From: CBDBON01 sp965208395
Lineage (GTDB): Bacteria > Chloroflexota > Dehalococcoidia > Lucifugimonadales > CBDBON01
NCBI GenBank assembly: GCA_965208395.1
Contig: CBDBON010000001.1
Coordinates: 372,001 to 436,000 of the forward strand
DNA: 64,000 bases
Reading direction: 5' to 3'
Positions 42,496 to 51,492 of the stretch are shown piece by piece (position 1 is the stretch's first letter; the number at the start of each line of letters is the position of its first letter). Position numbers and translations under genes: made by a program. The notes under the pieces are model-generated. The model worked only from the letters and a program-made list of their open reading frames with translations. It was not told the origin of the DNA and did no database searches.

Positions 42496-43593
42496 ATGAG
42501 ATTTTCCATTGCGGTGCTGCCGGGCGACGGTGTGGGCTTGGAGGTGACGGGGGAGGCAGTCAAGGTGCTGGAGGCGGTGGGCCGGCGCTTCGGCCACACC
42601 TTCGATCTCGGCTACGGCAGGGTAGGGGGCGGCGCCATCGACGAGACCGGGACACCGCTGCCGGATGAGACCGTGGAGCTGATCGCCGGCGCCGACGCGG
42701 TGCTGTTCGGAGCGGTGGGAGGGACGAAGTGGGACGATCCGGCGGCGAAGGTCAGGCCCGAGGACGGCATACTGGCCATCAGGAAGGACCTGGGACTGTT
42801 CGCCAACGTCCGGCCGGTGAAGGTCTACCCGTCGCTGATCGATTCGAGCCCCGTCAAACCGCAGTTCCTCCACGGGGTCGACCTGATCATAGTCCGTGAG
42901 CTTACCGGCGGCCTCTACTTTGGCCGTCCGAAAAGACGCTGGACGACGTCCAGGGGACGCCGCGGCGTCGACACTCTCAAGTACACGGAGGCGGAGATCG
43001 AGCGCATTCTCAGAGTGGGCTTCGATCTGGCAAGGGGCCGGCGACAGAGGCTCGCGTCGGTGGACAAGTCGAATGTCCTCGAGTCGTCCCGCCTGTGGCG
43101 GGAGATAGCCGTGGAGCTGTCCACGGAGTACCCGGACGTCGAGCTGGAGCACATACTGGTCGACAACGCGGCCATGCAGCTGATACGCAACCCGGCCCGT
43201 TTCGACGTGATCGTCGCCGAGAACACCTTCGGGGATATTCTGACGGACGAGGCTGCGGTGCTGTCGGGTTCTATGGGCATGCTGCCGTCGGCGAGCCTGG
43301 CGGGACTGCCGTCGGGCCGGCGCCGGCGCGGGGGCAATCCGTCCCTGTATGAGCCGATTCACGGCACGGCGCCAGACATCGCGGGCCGGGGCATCGCCAA
43401 CCCCATCGGCGCAGTCCTCAGCCTGGCGATGCTGCTCAGGCTGTCGCTGGGGCTCGGCGCCGAAGCCGCGGCGGTCGAGCGTTCGGTGGAGGGCGCGCTC
43501 GCGGAGGGCTACCGGACAGCCGATATCGCGGCGGACGGCGGCGACGTAGTCGGCACCTCGGCGATGGGCGACGTCATAGCCGGCGGCGTGTGA
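42496..43593 (+). CDS. leuB: 3-isopropylmalate dehydrogenase
   Basis: Oxidative decarboxylation of 3-isopropylmalate in leucine synthesis. 365 residues from ATG 42496 after GGACGGAG. VLPGDGVGLEV, FGAVGGTKWDDP, the LeuB-type substrate loop with LGLFANVRPVKVYP and RELTGGLYFG, VDKSNVLESSRLWR, ENTFGDILTDEAAV and EPIHGTAPDIAGRGIANP are all present. No leuC/leuD neighbours; the opening GDGVGLEV is a conservative change from GDGIGPEV. Confidence 0.95.
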   Translation: MRFSIAVLPGDGVGLEVTGEAVKVLEAVGRRFGHTFDLGYGRVGGGAIDETGTPLPDETVELIAGADAVLFGAVGGTKWDDPAAKVRPEDGILAIRKDLGLFANVRPVKVYPSLIDSSPVKPQFLHGVDLIIVRELTGGLYFGRPKRRWTTSRGRRGVDTLKYTEAEIERILRVGFDLARGRRQRLASVDKSNVLESSRLWREIAVELSTEYPDVELEHILVDNAAMQLIRNPARFDVIVAENTFGDILTDEAAVLSGSMGMLPSASLAGLPSGRRRRGGNPSLYEPIHGTAPDIAGRGIANPIGAVLSLAMLLRLSLGLGAEAAAVERSVEGALAEGYRTADIAADGGDVVGTSAMGDVIAGGV

Positions 43594-43642
43594 GACGGGC
43601 GCCTGGTTGGCTTAAGAGGGAGTTTTGGGGTTTAAGATAGGG

Positions 43643-44695
43643 CTATTCCAGCTTCAGTTGAGCGGACAGCCCGTACTCCGCGGCTAGGGCGGACAGCCGG
43701 CCCCAGGTCGCATCCTCCACCGAAATGCCGTCCTGCATCAGCTCCTGCGTCCGCAGATGCTCCAGTTCGCCCGGGTAGTAGACGCGGTCGAACCCGGCGG
43801 CTGGCGCGGAGCTGGTGAGGTAGGCGGCGAACTGCGTCACCTCCCGCCTGAACTCCTCGAGAGGTCTGAAGGCCGCGACGTTGAAGGCGGCCAAGAAGCA
43901 GCCGTCGTTGTGTCGTGCCGACGGCTCGTGTCCGAATCCTAACCCGGTCAACAGCCCCGAAAGAATCTCCACCATGACGGAGAGGCCGTACCCCTTGTGG
44001 CCCTCTGGGCCTCCCAGCGGAAGGGACGCGCCTCCTTGACCGAGCGCGGACGGGTCGGTCGTCGGCCTCCCCTCGCTGTCGAGTATCCATCCCTCGGGTA
44101 TCCGCGCCCCCCTGGCGACGGCGAGCGCGACCTTGCCTCCTGCCACGGCGCTGGTCGCCATGTCGACGAAGAGTGTGCCGTCGAGGTCGCTGGGGACGGC
44201 GATGCAGATCGGATTGGTGCCTAGGCGCGGCTCCCGGCCTCCGAACGGTACGACCGACTTGGCCGACCTGCCCGAGTCGGCGGTCATCAGGCCGATCATG
44301 CCGCGTTCGGCGGCCATGATCGGATAGTCGGCAACGCGCCCGACGTGGCTCTGTCTGAAGACGGTGGCCGCTGCGACGCCGCTGCGAGCCGCCTTCTCTA
44401 TCGTCAGGCTCATTGCCCTCTCCGATACGACGTATCCGAAGCCCCAGTGACCGTCGATCACGGTCGTCGTTGGGGAGTCGCTCACGATCTCGAAGAGTGC
44501 TCCCGGCACGATATGTCCGCGCTCGATCCGGTCTATGTAGGTCGGAATCTGGATGATCCCGTGGGAGTCGTGGCCGGCGAGATTGGCGCCGATCGAGTGG
44601 CGCGATATGATGGCAGCCTCCTCTTCCGACGCGCCCGCCGCCTGCAGGAGCGCGGCGGCTATCGACCTGAGCCTGTCGGCGGATACGGTTGGCAT
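43643..44695 (-). CDS. Malate/L-lactate dehydrogenase-family (Ldh_2) oxidoreductase
   Basis: NAD(P)-dependent 2-oxoacid reductase of the Ldh_2/YlbC type, 350 residues. Catalytic His45 in GHDSHGIIQIP, FRQSHVGRVADYPIMAAERG, GGREPRLGTNPICIAVP (cofactor loop) and GPEGHKGYGLSVMVEILSG (substrate lysine) are visible. Could act on lactate, malate, ureidoglycolate or sulfolactate. Two bp after the PNPOx-like gene stop, so likely one unit. Confidence 0.9.
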   Translation of the reverse strand: MPTVSADRLRSIAAALLQAAGASEEEAAIISRHSIGANLAGHDSHGIIQIPTYIDRIERGHIVPGALFEIVSDSPTTTVIDGHWGFGYVVSERAMSLTIEKAARSGVAAATVFRQSHVGRVADYPIMAAERGMIGLMTADSGRSAKSVVPFGGREPRLGTNPICIAVPSDLDGTLFVDMATSAVAGGKVALAVARGARIPEGWILDSEGRPTTDPSALGQGGASLPLGGPEGHKGYGLSVMVEILSGLLTGLGFGHEPSARHNDGCFLAAFNVAAFRPLEEFRREVTQFAAYLTSSAPAAGFDRVYYPGELEHLRTQELMQDGISVEDATWGRLSALAAEYGLSAQLKLE

Positions 44696-44697
44696 AG

Positions 44698-45276
44698 TTA
44701 GAACTCCCTCATCTGTACGACTCCGGCTGAACCCGGCGCGTCAGGACGATCGTCGTCGGGCCCGGTCGGACCGCCGCGGCGGGCCTTTGCGCTCCGGTCC
44801 ATGATCGCGACCTCTACCAGGGTGGTCACCCCGAGGTCGGTCGGTGGCGGAGCGTTGTAGTCGTGATCGAGTGTGCGTCCGGGGAAGTAGCGCTGGACCA
44901 TACGGTCGAACAGCCTGGACTTTTCCGCGTCGTTCTCCACCTCTTTGCCCTCGCCGAAGATCATGACGCTGCGGTAGTTCATCGAATGGTTCATCGCCTT
45001 CCGCGAGTAGATCAGCCCATCGGTTAGCGTTACGGTGATGCAGACGGGAGCGCCCGCGGCCAGATGCTTCATTGCGCGGCTCCTGACGGAGCCATGTATA
45101 TAGATCGACTCGGGCGCGCTCCTGTCGTAGTGGTAGGACATCGGTATGACGTAGGGCTGACCGCCCTCGACGAACCCGACGTGCGCGACCAGTCCGGAGT
45201 GCAGAATCTCCTCAGTTTCGTGGGGAACGGCGCGCTCCGGGTGATTCCTGATACGACTGCGCTCTGCGAGTGTCAT
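44698..45276 (-). CDS. Pyridoxamine-5'-phosphate oxidase-like flavin/heme-binding protein
   Basis: 192-residue split-barrel protein. HSGLVAHVGFVEGGQPYVIPMSYHYD, IYIHGSVRSRAMKHLAAGAPVCITVTL, and the mid NYRSVMIFGEGKEV with later MVQRYFPGR match the 5-nitroimidazole reductase/PNPOx-related (NimA-type) branch rather than PdxH. ATG 45276 (GGGAGAAGGG just upstream) is preferred over GTG 45288. Ligand unknown (FMN, F420 or heme). Confidence 0.82.
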   Translation of the reverse strand: MTLAERSRIRNHPERAVPHETEEILHSGLVAHVGFVEGGQPYVIPMSYHYDRSAPESIYIHGSVRSRAMKHLAAGAPVCITVTLTDGLIYSRKAMNHSMNYRSVMIFGEGKEVENDAEKSRLFDRMVQRYFPGRTLDHDYNAPPPTDLGVTTLVEVAIMDRSAKARRGGPTGPDDDRPDAPGSAGVVQMREF

Positions 45277-45412
45277 CCCTTCTCCCACCTCTTTCGACCA
45301 TTCGGTCCTGTTACGAACAACATGCGTAATCGTATATTCTCGCTGGAGCGATGTCGATATAGGGCCGGACTAACTGTTCAGACCGCTCGTGTGATCGTGG
45401 GAGGTCCAGTCT

Positions 45413-46768
45413 TTACTGCAACCTGCGCAGGGGGCCCTGCGTGATCAGCACGATTGCCGAGATCACCAGCAACAGGACGGCCATCGATCCGACCGCCGCC
45501 GGCGCTCCGAAGTGGTCCGTCGCGATTCCTGCGGGCAGCACGGCCAGGGGCATCAGCCCGAAGTTCATCATGAAGACGCTCATGACTCTGCCACTGAAGG
45601 CGTCATCGCTCTCCTCCATTATCAAGGCCTGGTTGAGACCCCGGCGAGAGGCGTCTCCAAGGCCGAGCATTACCATTATGCCTATCGCGATGCCGTACAG
45701 CGGGAATGCGGCGACTAGCAGCAGAGCCAAACCGGAGGCGAAGGTGCCCAGTATCAGGATCAGCCCACGGCGCCATCGGCCGAGCGCGGCTATGAGCAGG
45801 GAGCCGACGAGTGATCCGGCGCCCATTACCGTGATCAGCAGGCCCATCGAGTCGGGCCCTCTGTCGTAGAGGTCCACCACGAAGACCGGCAGCAGGAACC
45901 GAAACGGCTGTGCCAGGAGCGTGGTGATGAGGCCCATCATCAGGAGCACCAGCACCATTCGTGAGCGGAGTATGTAGCCGATTCCAACGGCTATGTCGGC
46001 GGTCACAGAGCGCCTGGGCCGCGCGGGGCCGCCCTTCAGCGCCGGGATGAGTCCGACGAGTGCTATGGCCAGGAACATCAAAGCCGAAATGACGAAGTAG
46101 GCCCTGTCCGGTCCGAACCATGCATAGACCCCGCCGGCCACTGCCGGGGCGGCCAGGGTCGTGACGCTCATTCCGGCGGCGTTCAGGGCAATCGCATTGC
46201 TGAGCCTGCGCTGCCCGACCAACTGAGGAATTATCGCCTGCCGCGCGGGCATGATGAAGGAGAAGGCGGCTCCCTGTATGACGGAGGCCACCATCAGATG
46301 CTGCCAGATGATCCTGTCGGTGGCGATCGCGACTCCGACCAGCAAGGCCAGCGTCGCCGCAGCCGCCTGCCCCACCTGGATCACCCTCTTACGCTCTACG
46401 CGGTCGGCTACCGCGCCTCCGAACAGGGCCAGCGCAAGAATCGGCAGCGACGAGCTGGCGCTGACGATTCCCAACAGCGACGCGGAGCCCGTCAGGTCGT
46501 ACACGAGGTAGCCCCTCACGAGCATCTGCATCTGCATGCCGCCCATCATCGCCAGCATCCCGAGCCACAGATACAGAAAGTTGCGGTCTCCCAGCGAGCT
46601 GAAGGTGGAGCGCCACGCTCCCGGTCCCGGAGCCGGTCCCACGTGCCGCACAGGAGGAGTGCGTGAGGACTCTCCGTGGGGACGGGTACCGGATGACACG
46701 GCTAGGCTGTTCTCATTTTCTGTGGCACGGGGAACATAGAGAGGGCCCGGGCTACGAGCGGCGCTCAT
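45413..46768 (-). CDS. MFS transporter (MFS_3/enterobactin-exporter-like)
   Basis: 451-residue integral membrane protein with about 12 hydrophobic helices beginning at NFLYLWLGMLAMMGG. The A-motif-like loop GGAVADRVERKRVI lies between helices 2 and 3, and FSFIMPARQAIIPQLVG after helix 4 is typical of the MFS_3 branch that exports siderophores or drugs. The first 55 residues are polar and the region folds as a strong hairpin in DNA, so a later GTG start (about 46700 or 46630) is possible. Confidence 0.85.
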   Translation of the reverse strand: MSAARSPGPLYVPRATENENSLAVSSGTRPHGESSRTPPVRHVGPAPGPGAWRSTFSSLGDRNFLYLWLGMLAMMGGMQMQMLVRGYLVYDLTGSASLLGIVSASSSLPILALALFGGAVADRVERKRVIQVGQAAAATLALLVGVAIATDRIIWQHLMVASVIQGAAFSFIMPARQAIIPQLVGQRRLSNAIALNAAGMSVTTLAAPAVAGGVYAWFGPDRAYFVISALMFLAIALVGLIPALKGGPARPRRSVTADIAVGIGYILRSRMVLVLLMMGLITTLLAQPFRFLLPVFVVDLYDRGPDSMGLLITVMGAGSLVGSLLIAALGRWRRGLILILGTFASGLALLLVAAFPLYGIAIGIMVMLGLGDASRRGLNQALIMEESDDAFSGRVMSVFMMNFGLMPLAVLPAGIATDHFGAPAAVGSMAVLLLVISAIVLITQGPLRRLQ

Positions 46769-46811
46769 TCGCCTTCGGCGAAAGGCGCTCGCAGGTGTTC
46801 AACCCGGGCCC
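46743..46811. repeat. 69-bp nested inverted repeat before aroC
   Basis: Outer arms GGGCCCGGG (46743-46751) and CCCGGGCCC (46803-46811) enclose inner arms GCGC and TTCGCC/GGCGAA with a TTC loop. It spans the MFS start region as drawn and lies about 100 bp before aroC. Could be a cruciform-forming repeat or a leader structure for either gene; no T-tract follows on either side. Confidence 0.55.
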
Positions 46812-46910
46812 GAACGTCGAAACTCTATGGGCGTCTCTGAGAGTGCGATGTTAGCACATAGCTCCAACGGATGGTAGCATTGTGGCAGCCTGCCGACTTC
46901 GGGGAACGAC

Positions 46911-47993
46911 GTGGGGAACACATTCGGTCACAGCTTCCGGATAACGACGTGGGGAGAGTCCCACGGTGCCGCAATAGGCGTCGTTGTGGATGGATGTCCG
47001 CCCCGGCTCGAACTTTCCGTGGATGAGATTCAAAGTGAGCTTGACCGGCGAAGGCCCGGACAGAGCGAGATCGCCTCGCAGCGTAAGGAGGGGGACAGGG
47101 CAGAGATACTCTCCGGGGTCTTCGACGGCATGACTCTGGGCACTCCCCTCCTCATCGGCGTCTGGAACGAGGATGCGCGGGGCAAAGACTACGAGCATAT
47201 GCGGGATCTCTTTCGTCCGTCCCACGCCGACTACACCTATCAGGCAAAGTACGGGATACGGAACTGGATGGGCGGCGGGCGGGCCAGCGCACGAGAGACG
47301 GTTGGCCGGGTCGCCGCCGGCGCCATCGCCAAGAAGCTGCTCGCCTGTGAGTTCGGCGTCGAGATCGTGGGCTACGTCAAGCAGGTTTCGGAGCTGGCCG
47401 CCGAGGTGGACGCGGATACCGTATCTCCCGAAGACGTTGAATCGAACGATGTGCGCTGCCCGGACCAGGACATGGCGGTGCGGATGAAGGAGCGTATCAA
47501 GGACGCCCGCAAGGACGGGGACTCTCTCGGCGGTGTCGTCGAGGCCGTCGCGCGGAACGTCCCGCCAGGCTTGGGAGACCCCGTCTTCGACAAGCTCGAC
47601 GGCGACCTTGCGAGAGCAATGCTCTCCCTGCCGGCCTGCAAGGGGTTCGAGGTTGGATCGGGATTCGGCGGCATCGTGATGACCGGATCGGAGCACAACG
47701 ACCCCTTCTACTCCGAGCGGGGGCGCATTCGGACCCGGACGAACCACTCTGGAGGCATCCAGGGAGGGATCAGCAACGGAGAGAACATAGTAGTTCGTGC
47801 GGCGTTCAAGCCGACGGCGACGATCATGAAGCCTCAGGATACGGTCGACTCAGACGGGAAACCTGTGGTCATGGAGGGCAGAGGACGCCACGATCCGTGC
47901 GTTCTGCCCCGCGCCGTGCCGATCGTCGAAGCGATGATGGCTCTGGTCCTCGTCGACCACGCGCTGCGTCACCGCGGCCAGACGGCGCCGTAA
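46911..47993 (+). CDS. aroC: Chorismate synthase
   Basis: FMN-dependent elimination of phosphate from EPSP, last shikimate step. 360 residues from GTG 46911. GHSFRITTWGESHGAAIGVVVDG, RRRPGQSEIASQRKE, HADYTYQAKYGIRNWMGGGR with SARET, GSGFGGIVMTGSEHND, TNHSGGIQGGISNGE and the C-terminal GRHDPCVLPRAVPIVE are all family signatures. Solitary; no other aro gene in view. Confidence 0.96.
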   Translation: MGNTFGHSFRITTWGESHGAAIGVVVDGCPPRLELSVDEIQSELDRRRPGQSEIASQRKEGDRAEILSGVFDGMTLGTPLLIGVWNEDARGKDYEHMRDLFRPSHADYTYQAKYGIRNWMGGGRASARETVGRVAAGAIAKKLLACEFGVEIVGYVKQVSELAAEVDADTVSPEDVESNDVRCPDQDMAVRMKERIKDARKDGDSLGGVVEAVARNVPPGLGDPVFDKLDGDLARAMLSLPACKGFEVGSGFGGIVMTGSEHNDPFYSERGRIRTRTNHSGGIQGGISNGENIVVRAAFKPTATIMKPQDTVDSDGKPVVMEGRGRHDPCVLPRAVPIVEAMMALVLVDHALRHRGQTAP

Positions 47994-48001
47994 GTCATCC
48001 C

Positions 48002-48793
48002 TCACACGACGGACGAGGCGCCGCCGTCGATGTTGACGGAGACTCCGGTGACATACCCGGCGCGCTCGGAGGCGAGGAAGGCGATAACGTCGCCGGCCTC
48101 CTCCGACTCGCCGACCCTGCCCAGTGGTATCGACCGTCCGCGCTCCGCGTACCAGTCCTCCAGAGTCAGGCCGGGTCGGGACGCCCTCGCTCGCTCCCAC
48201 TGTCGCTCGTTCTGGCCGCTCTTGATCAGCCCTATGCAGACGGTGTTTACCAGGATGTTGTCCGCCGCATAGTCTTTCGAGAGCGCCTTGGTCAGGGCGA
48301 TACCGGCCGCCCTGCTGACGGATGTCGGCACCGAGCTTGGCCCCGGCGCCTTCCCTCCCAGGTTCGTGACGTTGATGATCCGTCCCCCTCCCTGGGACTT
48401 CATGTGCGGGACGGCAAGCCGAGAGCAGCGTATCGCCGCGAACAGCTTGAGATCGAGATCGGACTGCCACGCCTCGTCGGTGGTGTCTCCGAAGAATCCC
48501 GCGGCGGACGTTCCTGCATTGTTGACCAGAATGTCGAGGCGTCCGTAGGCTCTCAGGACGGCATCGAACAGCGCTTCGATCTGTTGCGGCGCCGAGACAT
48601 CGGCCGGAACGGCGAGGACGCTGCCGCCCGCCGCTCTCTCGATCTCCTCGGCCGCGGCGTCGAGCACGTCCGGGCGACGCGCGCAGATCGCGACCCTGCA
48701 TCCCTCGACGGCCAATCTCGCCGCAGCCGCCTTGCCGATACCCTCGCTTCCCCCGGTAACCAGCGCGACCTTCCCCTCAAGACCCAGATCCAT
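48002..48793 (-). CDS. SDR-fold protein with replaced catalytic Ser, Tyr and Lys
   Basis: 263 residues from ATG 48793 (GGAGG 7 nt upstream). The cofactor motif TGGSEGIG and LVNNAGT are intact and the end YVTGVSVNIDGGAS is normal. The catalytic signature is not: where SDRs have Ser and Tyr-x3-Lys it reads NVTNLGG and VPTSVSRAAG (Thr157, Arg161). NAD(P) binding is plausible but classical reductase chemistry is not. It overlaps glcF by 17 bp, so it belongs to the glycolate operon. Frame and codon use are healthy. Confidence 0.85.
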   Translation of the reverse strand: MDLGLEGKVALVTGGSEGIGKAAAARLAVEGCRVAICARRPDVLDAAAEEIERAAGGSVLAVPADVSAPQQIEALFDAVLRAYGRLDILVNNAGTSAAGFFGDTTDEAWQSDLDLKLFAAIRCSRLAVPHMKSQGGGRIINVTNLGGKAPGPSSVPTSVSRAAGIALTKALSKDYAADNILVNTVCIGLIKSGQNERQWERARASRPGLTLEDWYAERGRSIPLGRVGESEEAGDVIAFLASERAGYVTGVSVNIDGGASSVV

Positions 48794-50147
48794 GGCCCTT
48801 CCTCCCTTGACCTTCGGTGTCCGTCCGGCCACGCTCTTCGAGACTGTACGCTTCGTCCAGCAGGTCCGTGACGTACTTCACCTCGACCGGCAGATCTGCC
48901 CGCTCGACTCCGTACTGGAGCTGGATGACGCATCCAGGGTTGGCCGTCGTCAGGACATCCGCATCCGTCTCTCTCACCGCGGCGACCTTCGACTCCAACA
49001 CCCTGAGGGAGAGATCCCTCTCGGTGATGGTGTAGGTGCCGCCTCCGCCGCAGCAGACCGACGCGCGGGGCAGCTCGACGAAGTCGATTCCCTCGATCGA
49101 CCGGAGCAGCTCCCGCGGTTGCCGGGTAATTCGCTGGGGGTTGGCGAGGTGGCAGGAGTCCTGGTACGTGACGCGGTAGTCCAGCCGCGCCTTTGGCGGG
49201 GTTAAGGGGAGATCCACGAGGAACTCGTGAACGTCTCTGACCATGCCGCTCAACCGGGATGCTCCGGCTGAGTAGTCCGGGTCGTCCCTGAGCAGGTGCC
49301 CGTACTCCTTCATCCGTGATCCGCATCCCGCCGAGGCTACGACGACGGCATCGACTCCTCTGTTGAGGAATGCGTCTACGTTCTTTCGCGCCAGAGATCT
49401 GGCAGTGTCGAGGTCGCCGACATGCGAGTTGAGCGCGCCGCAGCACACCTGCTCCTTAGGGACGCTGACCTCGCATCCGTTCCGGGTCAACACCCTGACC
49501 ATCGCCTCCATCTCCGGGCCCTGCACCAGCGGCATGACGCAGCCCGAGAGCAGCGCGACCCGCGCCCGGGTCGCGCCGATGGCCGGGACCCTTCTTCCAT
49601 CGGTCCTGAAGCCGGCTGCCCGAACGGAAGGCAGGGATGATTCGAGCTCCGCCGCGTTTCCCGGCACCAGACGCAGTATGCGCGACCTTCGCGTCAGCCA
49701 CTGGAGCCCGGATCGCTGGTAGAGGCGCAGGGCGGCTACGAGGAGCGCGAGCCTCCTCCTATGGGGTAACAGCCATCTCGTCGAGATGTGCATGGCCAGT
49801 CGCGCCAACGGGTTCATCTTCCGCCGTTCGGCCACCTGGGCCATGGTCGACTCGATGAGGTTTCCGTAGGGCACGCCGGAGGGGCACGCCACCTCGCACG
49901 CGCGGCATTGGATGCACAGGTCCCAGTGGCGGATGACCGACTGGCTCGCGTCGATGCGGCCCTCGTTTACCGCCTTCATCAGCGCTATCCTGCCTCGAGG
50001 AGACTCCGTCTCCAACCCTGTCTCCAGATAGGTCGGACACGCCTGTAGACAGAAGCCGCAGTGGACGCACTTGTACAGCTCCGATTCTGCCGGAGCATCC
50101 GGCCCGGCGAAGAGACCGGACCCCGTCTCGCGCGTCGAACCTGCCAT
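48777..50147 (-). CDS. glcF: Glycolate oxidase iron-sulfur subunit
   Basis: Electron-transfer subunit of membrane-associated glycolate (or D-lactate) dehydrogenase. 456 residues. Two 4Fe-4S motifs, Cys27-30-33-37 (CVHCGFCLQACP) and Cys78-81-84-88 (CIQCRACEVACP), then two CCG domains (EQVCCGALNSHVGD and ASVCCGGGGTYTI, each with an upstream cysteine-rich partner). Directly abuts glcE: its ATG is adjacent to the glcE stop. Confidence 0.93.
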   Translation of the reverse strand: MAGSTRETGSGLFAGPDAPAESELYKCVHCGFCLQACPTYLETGLETESPRGRIALMKAVNEGRIDASQSVIRHWDLCIQCRACEVACPSGVPYGNLIESTMAQVAERRKMNPLARLAMHISTRWLLPHRRRLALLVAALRLYQRSGLQWLTRRSRILRLVPGNAAELESSLPSVRAAGFRTDGRRVPAIGATRARVALLSGCVMPLVQGPEMEAMVRVLTRNGCEVSVPKEQVCCGALNSHVGDLDTARSLARKNVDAFLNRGVDAVVVASAGCGSRMKEYGHLLRDDPDYSAGASRLSGMVRDVHEFLVDLPLTPPKARLDYRVTYQDSCHLANPQRITRQPRELLRSIEGIDFVELPRASVCCGGGGTYTITERDLSLRVLESKVAAVRETDADVLTTANPGCVIQLQYGVERADLPVEVKYVTDLLDEAYSLEERGRTDTEGQGRKGHGSGS

Positions 50148-51485
50148 TCAGGCGCCCCCTATGAAACGACCGGGGTTGAGAATCCGGAGAGGATCGTACT
50201 GCTCCTTCATGCGCCGCATCACGGCCAGAGACGCATCGGCCGTGTCCCATACATCGAGCCTCGATTTCACGTCTGTCGGACACCTTTCGATCACGGCGCG
50301 TCCGCCCGCGCGGTGGACCGCGTCTCTCGCCTCGATCAGCGTCAGCACCGTCCGGTCGATCTGAGAGTCGAGGCTGTCAGCGTACCAGACCATGTGGACC
50401 ACACCGAATCCTGGCTGCGCCACGAAGGCGGGCGGTGGAGCGGCAGCCCTCGTCTCCCGTAGGCCGTCCATCATACGGCGTACCGAGAGGGGCATGAGGG
50501 ATGCTCTGACGACTACCGGAGCGGTCTCCCGGTTCCAGCCGAAGTCGGCCAGGGCGCGCCACAGGGAGGCTGCGTCGTCGCCTTCGATCTCCTGGCTGCT
50601 GTACGCTCCGTGCGCGTTGCAGATTGAGGCGCATTCGGCAACCTGACGCCGAAGGCTTCGCGGCCGCCCCCCCAGCCTGACGGCCAGCAGGTAACTCGAC
50701 CCCGGCGCTTCGAATCCGACCGGTCTCCGCACCGTGTCGTCGAATACCGTCAGCGCCAGGGGCATGACCTGGCTGTGGAAGATGCCGAGGCCGGCCTCCA
50801 GCGCCGCCTCGACCGATTCGAACCCGCCCAACAGGGTCGCCTGGCGCTGCGGCAGGGGAGTCAGCTTAAAGGAGACCTCCGCGATTACGCCCAGAGTGCC
50901 AAGCCCCCCGATGTGGAGTCTCGACATGTCGTAGCCGCTGACGTTCTTTACGACCTGTCCGCCACTCTTCGTAACGGTTCCGTCGGCCTGGACCACCCTC
51001 ATGCCTATAACGGAGTCCCTGGGATGACCGTAGTGCCACCTGAGCGGGCCGTCGGCCCCAGACGCGAGGGTGCCGCCGATAGTGGCCCTGTCGGGCAGGG
51101 GAGGGTCGATCGCGAGGAGCTGGGCCTCTTTCTCCAAGACCCTCCGAAGACTGGCGACGGTTATGCCGGCCTGCGTCGTGACTGTCAGATCGGCAGGGTT
51201 GTGCTCAATGACGTTATCGAGGCGCGACACCTCCACGACGGCGTCCAGCCGCTCTGGAGGGTTGCCCACCTCCATCCGCGTACCCCCTCCGCGCGGCGCC
51301 ACGGCCACCCGGCGCTCCGCGGCGACGGCCATAGCGCGCGAGAGCTGATGGATGTCCGAGGGCCGGACGATCAGGCTCGGAGCGAGGCCGTCGACCGAAT
51401 AGCCGTCGACGTCCAGCGTGACGTTTTCCGCACCTACTGCGTCCGCGAACGCCTGCTGAATGTCACCGGGCGCGACGGTGGTCAT
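50148..51485 (-). CDS. glcE: Glycolate oxidase FAD-binding subunit
   Basis: FAD-linked VAO/PCMH-fold subunit, 445 residues. The FAD-binding half has VAPRGGGTRMEVGNPP, TVTTQAGITVASL, PDRATIGGTLASGADGPLRWHYG, GQVVKNVSGYDMSRL and GGLGTLGVIAEVSFKL. Shorter than glcD, as expected. Lies 7 bp after glcD and 0 bp before glcF, forming the D-E-F complex. Confidence 0.9.
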   Translation of the reverse strand: MTTVAPGDIQQAFADAVGAENVTLDVDGYSVDGLAPSLIVRPSDIHQLSRAMAVAAERRVAVAPRGGGTRMEVGNPPERLDAVVEVSRLDNVIEHNPADLTVTTQAGITVASLRRVLEKEAQLLAIDPPLPDRATIGGTLASGADGPLRWHYGHPRDSVIGMRVVQADGTVTKSGGQVVKNVSGYDMSRLHIGGLGTLGVIAEVSFKLTPLPQRQATLLGGFESVEAALEAGLGIFHSQVMPLALTVFDDTVRRPVGFEAPGSSYLLAVRLGGRPRSLRRQVAECASICNAHGAYSSQEIEGDDAASLWRALADFGWNRETAPVVVRASLMPLSVRRMMDGLRETRAAAPPPAFVAQPGFGVVHMVWYADSLDSQIDRTVLTLIEARDAVHRAGGRAVIERCPTDVKSRLDVWDTADASLAVMRRMKEQYDPLRILNPGRFIGGA

Positions 51486-51492
51486 CGGGAGC

